From positions 1-14,856 of the forward strand of contig CAMLRG010000134.1 in the NCBI GenBank assembly GCA_946482335.1: 14,856 nucleotides of DNA, given 5' to 3'. Numbering within the stretch: the stretch's first letter is position 1; the number at the start of each line of letters is the position of its first letter. This DNA comes from an uncultured Duganella sp. GTDB taxonomy: Bacteria > Pseudomonadota > Gammaproteobacteria > Burkholderiales > Burkholderiaceae. Made by a program: the position numbers and the translations under genes. Under the pieces are notes generated by a model. That model was not told where the DNA came from. It saw nothing but the letters and a program-made list of their open reading frames with translations, and made no database searches. Positions 7,001 through 12,680 of the stretch are shown here, piece by piece.

Positions 7001-7024
7001 GGGTCAGACCCTAGGGTCTGACCC
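7001..7024. repeat. 24-bp perfect palindrome, REP-like, between convergent genes
   Basis: The left half GGGTCAGACCCT (7001-7012) is followed by its exact reverse complement (7013-7024). Each half also contains a small GGGTC-A-GACCC hairpin, so cruciform or double-hairpin forms are possible. With C7025, the minus strand reads GGGGTCAG at one end, the same 8-mer as in the core of the two REP elements flanking the RAYT. It lies between the ends of the efflux operon and lysR and could limit read-through, although no T run follows. Confidence 0.8.
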
Positions 7025-7028
7025 CGCC

Positions 7029-7925
7029 TTACCGGGTTTCGGAAGCCGGCCCGAAACGCTCAAGCATGAAATCGATAAAGCTGGTGAGCTTTGGCGTCGG
7101 CCGCCGGTCGCGCGAGTACAGCAGATGCATCGGCCGCGGCGCGGGCAGGTAGTCGTCCAGCACGCGCACCAGCCGACCGGCGGCGATGTCCTGTGCCAGC
7201 ACGATCTCGGCCTGCATGATGAGGCCGAAGCCTTTCAGGGCCGCCTGCTTCAACGCGTAACTGTTGTTGGCGCGCAGGCGGCTGAGCGGTACGTGGCGGC
7301 TATCCTTGTCGCCTTTCAGCCGCCAGCGCGATTGCGGTACCCAGCCGCTGAATTCCAGGCATTCGTGCTGCGCCAGGTCGGCCGGCACTTGCGGCACGCC
7401 GCGCCGCGCCAGGTAGTCGGGCGAACCGCAGATCACCACGCGGTACGGCCTTAATGGCCGCGCCACCAGCGAGGAATCGGCCAGCGTGCCGATGCGGATG
7501 GCGACGTCGAACCCTTCCTCCACCATGTCGATCATGCGGTCGTTCAGGTTCAGGTCCACGCTGACTTCGGAATGCAGTGCGAGGTAATCGGGGATGGCGG
7601 GGCTGAGCCATTCCATGCCGAAGGAAACGGCGGCGGTGACCTTCAGCACGCCGCGCGGCGCCACCCGCATGGTTTCGGCCAGGCTTTCCGCAGCGCCGAT
7701 CTGGGCCAGGATGGCGCGGCATTGTTCCGCATATTGACGCCCGATTTCGGTCAGCGATTGGCGCCGCGTGGTGCGCGTCAGCAGCGCGGCGCCCAGCCGC
7801 TGCTCCAGTTGCCGTACGTGCTTGCCCACCATGACGGCGGACATGCCGAAGCGTTCCGCGGCGGCGGTAAAGCTGCCGCTATCGACTGCCGCCACAAACA
7901 CTTCCATGCTGCGTAGCTTGTCCAT
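7029..7925 (-). CDS. LysR-family transcriptional regulator
   Basis: This 298-residue regulator has the usual LysR length and layout. The winged helix-turn-helix (1-60) is MDKLRSMEVFVAAVDSGSFT, AAAERFGMSAVMVGKHVRQL, EQRLGAALLTRTTRRQSLTE. The effector domain (about 88-290) includes LNLNDRMIDMVEEGFDVAIR and the ADSSLVARPL block, which are typical of the large CrgA-like subgroup next to oxidoreductase genes. It is divergent from the SDR pair across 101 bases, so the likely target is that operon plus itself. The start at 7925 gives the canonical MDKL N-terminus; no good Shine-Dalgarno sequence is visible. Its stop codon lies four bases from the 24-bp palindrome. The effector is unknown. Confidence 0.95.
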   Translation of the reverse strand: MDKLRSMEVFVAAVDSGSFTAAAERFGMSAVMVGKHVRQLEQRLGAALLTRTTRRQSLTEIGRQYAEQCRAILAQIGAAESLAETMRVAPRGVLKVTAAVSFGMEWLSPAIPDYLALHSEVSVDLNLNDRMIDMVEEGFDVAIRIGTLADSSLVARPLRPYRVVICGSPDYLARRGVPQVPADLAQHECLEFSGWVPQSRWRLKGDKDSRHVPLSRLRANNSYALKQAALKGFGLIMQAEIVLAQDIAAGRLVRVLDDYLPAPRPMHLLYSRDRRPTPKLTSFIDFMLERFGPASETR

Positions 7926-7929
7926 TGCG

Positions 7930-7968
7930 AACCATTGGTTTGTAATTTGCTAAATGATAGCCCATTTA
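7930..7968. promoter_or_regulatory. Candidate LysR operator region
   Basis: Two dyads lie in the 101-base gap between lysR and the SDR pair: AACCA-T-TGGTT (7930-7940) and TAAATG-ATAGCC-CATTTA (7951-7968). The second has the size of a LysR-type recognition site (dyad with 6-base centre). The positions fit autorepression of lysR and activation of the divergent genes; binding is inferred. Confidence 0.5.
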
Positions 7969-8026
7969 TTCCTGTGGTGACGGAGATCATACTGGCTCCA
8001 CTTCGCAACCCAACAGGAGCAAACAA

Positions 8027-8629
8027 ATGAAGAAGATCATCGTTATCGGCGCCTCCGGCACCCTCGGCAAAGCCATCGTGGAACAACTGGGCCTGCGCCA
8101 TGAAGTGATTACCGCCGGCCGCAGCAGCGGCCAGTACCGGGTGACGATCGAGGATCCCGCCTCGGTCGAAGCGCTGTTCCAGCAAACCGGCAAAGTCGAT
8201 GGCGTGGTGGTGGCGGCGGGCGACGTGCACTTCGGCGCACTGCAGGACATGAGCGCGGAACAGTTCAAGACCGGCCTGGAATCCAAGCTGATGGGACAGG
8301 TCAACGTCGCGCTGGCGGCGCAGAAGCACCTGAACGATGGCGGCTCGATCACGCTGACCAGCGGCAGCGTGTCGCATAATCCGATCCGTTACGGCGCCAA
8401 CGCCAGCACGGTCAATTCCGCGGTGGACGGTTTCGTACGGGGCGCCGCGATCGAGCTGCCGCGCGGCCTGCGCATCAACGCCGTCAGCCCGACGCTGGTC
8501 GACGAGTCGGTGCCGGTGTATGGCGCTTACTTCTACGGCATGGAAACCGTGCCGGTGAAACGGGCTGCGCTGGCCTACAGCCGCAGCGTGGAAGGCGCGG
8601 AGACCGGCAAGTCTTACCGCGTATGGTAA
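8027..8629 (+). CDS. SDR-fold protein, Lin1944-like, without catalytic Tyr/Lys (copy 1)
   Basis: This 200-residue Rossmann protein starts with MKKIIVIGASGTLGKAIVEQ, whose GxxGxxG loop binds NAD(P). A VVVAAGDVHFG block and NDGGSITLTSG follow. Where active SDRs have YxxxK before the AVDGF helix, this protein has ASTVN (126-130), so both catalytic residues are missing. This matches my recall of the Lin1944-like SDR subgroup, which keeps the nucleotide site but lacks the active site and has no known reaction. The start at 8027 has AGGAG (8015-8019) upstream. It is divergent from lysR and is followed immediately by a close paralogue. It may be a sensor, a binding protein, or an enzyme with a different mechanism. 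Confidence 0.92.
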   Translation: MKKIIVIGASGTLGKAIVEQLGLRHEVITAGRSSGQYRVTIEDPASVEALFQQTGKVDGVVVAAGDVHFGALQDMSAEQFKTGLESKLMGQVNVALAAQKHLNDGGSITLTSGSVSHNPIRYGANASTVNSAVDGFVRGAAIELPRGLRINAVSPTLVDESVPVYGAYFYGMETVPVKRAALAYSRSVEGAETGKSYRVW

Positions 8630-9231
8630 TGCGTACTGTCCTCGTGATTGGCGGCACCGGCACCATTGGCAGCGCCGTGGTACGGGAGCTGGGCCTGCGG
8701 CATCGGGTGGTCACGGCAGGGCGCACCAGCGGCGACCACCGCGTGGCGATCGAGGACATCGCCTCGGTGCGCGCCCTGTTCGCCGAGGCGGGCAGGGTGG
8801 ACGACGTGGTGGTGGCCTGCGGCGCGCTGCACGTCGGCCCGCTGGAGGAGATGACGGCAGCCGACTTCCATATCGGCCTCGATTCCAAGCTGATGGGACA
8901 GGTGAACGTGGCCCTGGTGGCGCAGCATGCGCTGAGCGACGGCGGTTCCATCACCTTGACCAGCGGTGTCGACGCGCACCACCCGTTGCGCGGCTGCGCC
9001 AATACCGTCACGGTGAACAATGCGGTCGAAGGTTTCGCCCGCGGCGCGGCGGTGGAATTGCAGCGCGGCCTGCGCATCAACGTGGTCAACCCTTCCTTGC
9101 TGGATGAGTCGGCGGAAAAGTTCGAGGCCCTGTTCCACGGCTTCGAAACGGTACCGGCGGCGCGCGTGGCACGCGCCTACAGCCGTTGCGTGGAAGGCGC
9201 GGAAAGCGGAAAAACATACCGCGCCTGGTAA
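8629..9231 (+). CDS. SDR-fold protein, Lin1944-like, without catalytic Tyr/Lys (copy 2)
   Basis: This is a tandem paralogue of the preceding gene: 200 residues, no gaps in the alignment, 125 identical positions by my hand count. The nucleotide loop is GGTGTIG, and KLMGQVNVAL and GGSITLTSG are shared. The YxxxK site reads TVTVN, so the catalytic Tyr and Lys are again absent. I use ATG 8629, which overlaps the previous stop as TAATG and aligns with the paralogue's first residue; an ATG at 8623 would add two residues. No ribosome site is visible, so translation is probably coupled to copy 1. Both proteins end in a Tyr-Arg-x-Trp tail, KSYRVW and KTYRAW, which suggests a retained C-terminal function. 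Confidence 0.9.
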   Translation: MRTVLVIGGTGTIGSAVVRELGLRHRVVTAGRTSGDHRVAIEDIASVRALFAEAGRVDDVVVACGALHVGPLEEMTAADFHIGLDSKLMGQVNVALVAQHALSDGGSITLTSGVDAHHPLRGCANTVTVNNAVEGFARGAAVELQRGLRINVVNPSLLDESAEKFEALFHGFETVPAARVARAYSRCVEGAESGKTYRAW

Positions 9232-9240
9232 ACGCGGGCA

Positions 9241-9282
9241 TACAATGTGGCCTTCCTTTTAACTGTAGAGAAAAGGCCACAT
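9241..9282 (+). promoter_or_regulatory. Start-codon-covering hairpin and -10-like box before the M49 gene
   Basis: ATGTGGCCTT (9245-9254) pairs perfectly over 10 bp with AAGGCCACAT (9273-9282). The right arm contains the Shine-Dalgarno AAGG and the first two bases of the start codon. TACAAT (9241-9246) resembles a -10 box, with only a weak -35. A transcript from that box would start near 9252 and lose most of the left arm, whereas read-through from the SDR pair would carry the full hairpin. Confidence 0.6.
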
Positions 9283-10981
9283 GAAAAACCTGCTGACCCC
9301 TTTGGCGCTGGCGATTGCCTGCGCCACGGCCGCCGCCGCGCCGGCCGACGTTGCCGAGTTGCAGAAGATGACCAAGCGCTACGCGCCGGTGCAACTGAAG
9401 GCCGACACTGCGCACCTGTCGGCCGGCGACCGCCAGGCCATCAGGCAGCTGATCGAGGCGGCCAGGATCATCGATACCTTGCAGCTGCGCCAGCGCTGGT
9501 CCGGCAACGAGGCGCTGTACGCTGCGCTGCAGAAGGACAAATCGGCGCTGGGCAGGGCGCGCGCCGACTACTTCTGGCTGAACAAGGGCCCATGGTCCAT
9601 CCTCGACGGGAACAAGTCCTTCCTGCCGGGGGAAGTGGCGGGCATCAAGGTGCCGGCTCAGAAACCTGCCGGCGCCAACTTCTACCCCGAAGGCGCGGGC
9701 AAAGAGGAGCTGGAATCCTGGATCAACGGCCTGCCGGCAGCGCAAAAACAGGAAGCGCAGTGGTTCTTCACCACCATCCGCAAGGGCGACGACGGCAAGT
9801 TCAAGATCGTCAAGTATTCGGACGAGTACAAGCCGGAACTGGAGCAGCTGTCGAAGCTGCTGAAGCAAGCCGCTGCCGCTACCGGCAACGCTTCGCTGAA
9901 GAAGTTCCTCGACCTGCGGGCGGATGCCTTCCTCTCCAACGATTACCTGCCATCCGATTTCGCCTGGATGGACCTGGATTCGCCGGTCGACGTCACCATC
10001 GGCCCTTACGAAACCTATAACGACGAACTGTTCGGCTACAAGGCCGCCTTCGAAGCCTACGTCAACATCCGCGACGAGAAGGAAACGCGCAAGCTGGACT
10101 TCTTCGCCAAGCATATGCAGGAACTGGAAGACAACCTGCCGGTCGATCCCCAGTACCGCAACCCGAAGGTCGGCGCGGTGGCGCCAATGGTGGTGGTGAA
10201 CCAGGTGTACGGCGCGGGCGACGGCAATATGGGCGTGCAGACCGCCGCCTACAACCTGCCCAACGACGAGCGCATCATCAGCCAGCGCGGCTCCAAGCGC
10301 GTGATGCTGAAGAACGTGCAGGAAGAGAAATTCAAGGCCACCCTGACCCCGATCGCGAAGATCGTGCTGCGCCCGGCGGACCAGAAGGACCTGGACTTCA
10401 ACTCCTTCTTCACCCACATCCTGGCGCATGAAATCACGCATGGCCTGGGCCCGCACGTCACCAGGGTGGACGGCAAGGAATCGACGCCGCGCCAGGATTT
10501 GAAGGAAGCCTACTCCACCATCGAAGAAGCAAAAGCCGACATCACCGGCCTGTTTGCCCTGATTTACATGATGGACAAGGGCCAGTTGAAAGACACGCTG
10601 GGGCAGGGCGAGGCGGCGGAGCGCAAGCTGTTCACCACCTTCCTGGCCTCGGGCTTCCGTACGCTGCACTTCGGCCTGACGTCGTCGCATGCGCGCGGCA
10701 TGGCGATCCAGATGAACTACCTGCTGGACAAGGGCGCCTTCGTCGCGCATGGCGATGGCCGCTTCTCGGTGGATTTCGGCAAGATCAAACAGGCGGTGAC
10801 CGAGCTCGACCGCGAGTTCCTCACCATCGAAGCCACCGGCGATTACGCGCGCGCCAAGGCGATGATGGCCCAATATGTCGTCATTCGCCCCGAGGTGCAG
10901 AAGGCCCTGGACAAGATGAAAACGGTGCCCAACGACATCCGTCCATCGTTCCCGACGGCACAGGCATTGCTCGCCAAATAA
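9281..10981 (+). CDS. Exported M49-family (dipeptidyl-peptidase III-like) zinc peptidase
   Basis: This 566-residue protein has a signal peptide (about 1-20, ending ATAAAA). The zinc motif is H383-E-I-T-H387 in LAHEITHGLGPH, and the third ligand region is E415-E416-A-K-A-D420. This pairing (HExxH, then EExxxD) resembles the DPP III-like domain found alone in bacteria and fused to Nudix domains in plants; classic DPP III has a longer HExxxH. Other typical blocks are WFLNKGPW-like DYFWLNKGPW, FYPEG, and VTIGPYETYNDELFGYKAAF. The family removes dipeptides from peptide N-termini, but the bacterial short-motif members are poorly characterised. The start at 9281 has AAGG 5-8 bases upstream and gives the signal peptide. 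C14 lacks a proper lipobox, so a periplasmic soluble form is more likely than a lipoprotein. Confidence 0.9.
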   Translation: MKNLLTPLALAIACATAAAAPADVAELQKMTKRYAPVQLKADTAHLSAGDRQAIRQLIEAARIIDTLQLRQRWSGNEALYAALQKDKSALGRARADYFWLNKGPWSILDGNKSFLPGEVAGIKVPAQKPAGANFYPEGAGKEELESWINGLPAAQKQEAQWFFTTIRKGDDGKFKIVKYSDEYKPELEQLSKLLKQAAAATGNASLKKFLDLRADAFLSNDYLPSDFAWMDLDSPVDVTIGPYETYNDELFGYKAAFEAYVNIRDEKETRKLDFFAKHMQELEDNLPVDPQYRNPKVGAVAPMVVVNQVYGAGDGNMGVQTAAYNLPNDERIISQRGSKRVMLKNVQEEKFKATLTPIAKIVLRPADQKDLDFNSFFTHILAHEITHGLGPHVTRVDGKESTPRQDLKEAYSTIEEAKADITGLFALIYMMDKGQLKDTLGQGEAAERKLFTTFLASGFRTLHFGLTSSHARGMAIQMNYLLDKGAFVAHGDGRFSVDFGKIKQAVTELDREFLTIEATGDYARAKAMMAQYVVIRPEVQKALDKMKTVPNDIRPSFPTAQALLAK

Positions 10982-11019
10982 ACTTGCCTGTTAGCTCAGC
11001 AAATATTTTGTAACAGCCC

Positions 11020-11082
11020 GGAAACTCCGGTAACGGCTTGCCGCAAGGCATGTATAGTTGAAGCTCGTTACCGGAGTTTTCC
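11020..11082 (+). promoter_or_regulatory. Long hairpin between the two peptidase genes, covering the ribosome site
   Basis: AAACTCCGGTAACG (11022-11035) pairs perfectly over 14 bp with CGTTACCGGAGTTT (11066-11079). GCTT/AAGC extends the stem inward past a one-base bulge and GG/CC outward past another. The right arm holds GGAG (11073-11076), the only Shine-Dalgarno candidate for ATG 11083. A TATAGT box (11053-11058) lies in the loop, so a local transcript would lack the left arm. Alternatively the structure is a terminator for the upstream gene, since Ts follow the right arm. Confidence 0.7.
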
Positions 11083-11769
11083 ATGAAGCTGAGCCTGCCA
11101 ATCCTGCTGTCTTTCTTTGCTGCCTCCGCAGGGGCTGCCCAGCTCACCGAGACCGAAGTGCGCTGGCTGCAGGCCGGTGCACCGGTCTTGGCCTATGCCA
11201 AGCAGGAATTGAAACTGCCGATCGATATCGTGGTCCAGCCGCAAGCCGGGCCCAACGATGTGCCGCTGGCGATGGGCTTTGCCGATGGCCGCTGCAAGCT
11301 GGTGTTCTCCATGCGCGGCAATCCGGCAGCGGAACAAGTGCTGGCGGGCGTGCCCGCCGCCCAGCACAAGGTCCTGATCGAGGCGATGACGGCGCACGAA
11401 GTGGGCCATTGCTGGCGCCAGGCGCGCGGCAGCTGGCACGCCTTGCCGTCCGGCTTCGTCGAAGCGCCGCAACAGCAGCTCGACAATCCCGAATTGCAGG
11501 CATTGTCGAAACAGATGCGCGATACGCGGCGCGAGGAAGCGTTCTCCGACCTGGTGGCGCTGGCCTGGACCCAGCGCAGCAACCCCAGCCAATACAAGCA
11601 GGTGCATGCCTGGCTGATGCAAGTGCGCCAGCCGGTCGCGCATGGTTCGCACAACACCCGCGCCTGGCTTCAGCTGGCGGCCAACGGGGCTGTGTTCGAT
11701 AGCGAACATAACCCTTTCGAACAAGCGCGCGTCCTGTGGGGCAAAGGCTTACTTAAAGACGAGCAATAA
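11083..11769 (+). CDS. Exported putative zinc metallopeptidase with HEVGH motif
   Basis: This 228-residue protein has a clear signal peptide (1-19, AGAA before Q20). H105-E-V-G-H109 in TAHEVGHCW is a zinc-peptidase motif, and E151-E152-A-F-S-D156 downstream can supply the third ligand, as in gluzincin-type enzymes. The rest (about 20-95) contains IDIVVQPQAGPNDVPLAMGF and a GRCKLVFSMRGNP stretch that I do not recognise. One Cys in this region (C72) and C110 after HEVGH could pair in the periplasm. I cannot assign a peptidase family, and no substrate can be inferred. It follows the M49-like gene after 101 bases and precedes the BON gene, all on the same strand. The start at 11083 gives the signal peptide; its GGAG lies inside a long hairpin. 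Confidence 0.82.
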   Translation: MKLSLPILLSFFAASAGAAQLTETEVRWLQAGAPVLAYAKQELKLPIDIVVQPQAGPNDVPLAMGFADGRCKLVFSMRGNPAAEQVLAGVPAAQHKVLIEAMTAHEVGHCWRQARGSWHALPSGFVEAPQQQLDNPELQALSKQMRDTRREEAFSDLVALAWTQRSNPSQYKQVHAWLMQVRQPVAHGSHNTRAWLQLAANGAVFDSEHNPFEQARVLWGKGLLKDEQ

Positions 11770-11774
11770 CACGA

Positions 11775-11794
11775 CTGTGTTCGGTCGCGCACAG
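11775..11794. promoter_or_regulatory. Dyad upstream of the BON gene
   Basis: CTGTG (11775-11779) and CACAG (11790-11794) flank TTCGGTCGCG. The element lies six bases past the preceding stop codon and just before the BON leader hairpin. It may be an operator or upstream promoter element for this stress-type gene; I see no convincing -35/-10 pair to anchor it. Confidence 0.35.
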
Positions 11795-11797
11795 AAA

Positions 11798-11851
11798 TTA
11801 GTCCCCGGGAGGCGTTAAATCGCCTTTGCCAACCATCCTAAAGGGGACTAA
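11798..11851 (+). promoter_or_regulatory. Leader hairpin covering the ribosome site of the BON gene
   Basis: TTAGTCCCC (11798-11806) pairs perfectly over 9 bp with GGGGACTAA (11843-11851). The right arm contains the strong Shine-Dalgarno AGGGGA, directly before ATG 11854. Inside the 36-base loop, AGGCG (11810-11814) and CGCCT (11821-11825) make a second hairpin. The leader could be a translational switch or a target for a small RNA or thermosensing; the mechanism is inferred. Confidence 0.68.
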
Positions 11852-11853
11852 CC

Positions 11854-12585
11854 ATGAAGAAAATCCTGTGTATTTCGCTGGCAGCCCTGTTCAGCTCTTC
11901 GGTTGCATTTGCGCAGACTGTCGACAACAACGCTTACAAAGCGGCCAAGGATAAAGCTGAATCCGACTACAAGGTGGCGAAAGATGGCTGCAAGAGCCTG
12001 AAGCGCAATGCGGAAGACGTCTGCCAGGAAGAAGCCAAAGTGGCGCAAGCCCGCGCCGAACTGGATGCCACCACGCAGTACCAGAACGACGCCAAGGACA
12101 TCGAAAGGGCCAAGCGCAAACTGGCCGACGCGGAATATGACCTGGCCAAGGAACGTTGCGACGATATGAGCGGCTCGGCGAAGTCGGCCTGCAAATCCGA
12201 CGCGAAATCCGCCCATAAGACGGCACTGGCCGGTATCGGCACCAGCAGCACCACGGCTGCCGTAGCCCAGAACACGCGTGAAGCCGGCACCAACCTGGCC
12301 AATACCACGCGCGACGCAGGCAGCAACATCGCCAACACCACCCGCGAAGCGACTGCCGATACCCGCACCGCGATGTCCGACACCATGATCACCACCAAGG
12401 TCAAAGCTGAAATGGCCGCCGACCCGCTGGTGAAAGCCATGGACGTGCACGTGGAGACCCAGAAAGGTATCGTCATGCTGAGCGGCTTTGTGCCATCGAA
12501 GGCGGAAGCCGACAAGGCGGTGGAACTGGCACGCAAGGTCGAAGGCGTGCAGGAAGTGAAATCTTCCATCCAGATCAAGAAATAA
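11854..12585 (+). CDS. Exported BON-domain protein with 11-residue repeats (OsmY-like)
   Basis: This 243-residue protein has a signal peptide (1-20, AFA before Q21), so it is periplasmic. An Ala/Lys-rich helical region (about 27-120) holds two CX10C pairs, C46/C57 and C102/C113, in related contexts (CKSLKRNAEDVC and CDDMSGSAKSAC). These could form disulphides that staple a helical hairpin. Three 11-residue units follow (139-149, 150-160, 161-171; pattern NTTRDAGSNIA). The C-terminal BON domain (about 177-243) has GIVMLSGFVPSKAEADKAVE and VEGVQEVKSSIQIK. BON domains bind membranes or phospholipid and occur in OsmY-type stress proteins. The start has AGGGGA seven bases upstream, within a leader hairpin. 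A strong terminator follows, so it is probably the end of its transcript. Confidence 0.92.
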   Translation: MKKILCISLAALFSSSVAFAQTVDNNAYKAAKDKAESDYKVAKDGCKSLKRNAEDVCQEEAKVAQARAELDATTQYQNDAKDIERAKRKLADAEYDLAKERCDDMSGSAKSACKSDAKSAHKTALAGIGTSSTTAAVAQNTREAGTNLANTTRDAGSNIANTTREATADTRTAMSDTMITTKVKAEMAADPLVKAMDVHVETQKGIVMLSGFVPSKAEADKAVELARKVEGVQEVKSSIQIKK

Positions 12586-12587
12586 GC

Positions 12588-12640
12588 GGTGCCATAGGCA
12601 CCTTGGGCCGGCGGCGAGACTGCGTGCCGGCTTTTCTTTT
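12588..12640 (+). terminator. Terminator after the BON gene (two hairpins)
   Basis: GGTGCC-ATA-GGCACC (12588-12602) is a small 6-bp hairpin right after the stop codon. GCCGGC (12607-12612) and GCCGGC (12626-12631) then pair over a 13-base loop and are followed by TTTTCTTTTT. The second hairpin with its T run is a good intrinsic terminator. Confidence 0.85.
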
Positions 12641-12643
12641 TGC

Positions 12644-12664
12644 TGTTATGATGACGATCATCAT
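12644..12664 (+). promoter_or_regulatory. Extended -10 promoter overlapped by an operator-like palindrome
   Basis: TG-T-TATGAT (12644-12652) matches an extended -10 element. ATGATGA-CGA-TCATCAT (12648-12664) is a perfect 7-3-7 dyad that overlaps it and lies 16 bases before the MFS start codon. This geometry suggests repression of the transporter by a dimeric regulator encoded elsewhere; no regulator gene is adjacent. Confidence 0.6.
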
Positions 12665-12680
12665 TTAACTAACGTCAGCC

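Noticed and set aside
7995..8020. GCTCC/GGAGC pairing over the ribosome site of SDR copy 1
   Set aside because: It is only 5 bp with a 16-base loop, which is easily expected by chance, unlike the 9-14 bp stems of the three downstream genes.
9086..10873. Minus-strand open frame of 595 codons opposite the M49-like gene
   Set aside because: It is a shadow of the plus-strand gene, with odd composition and no motifs.
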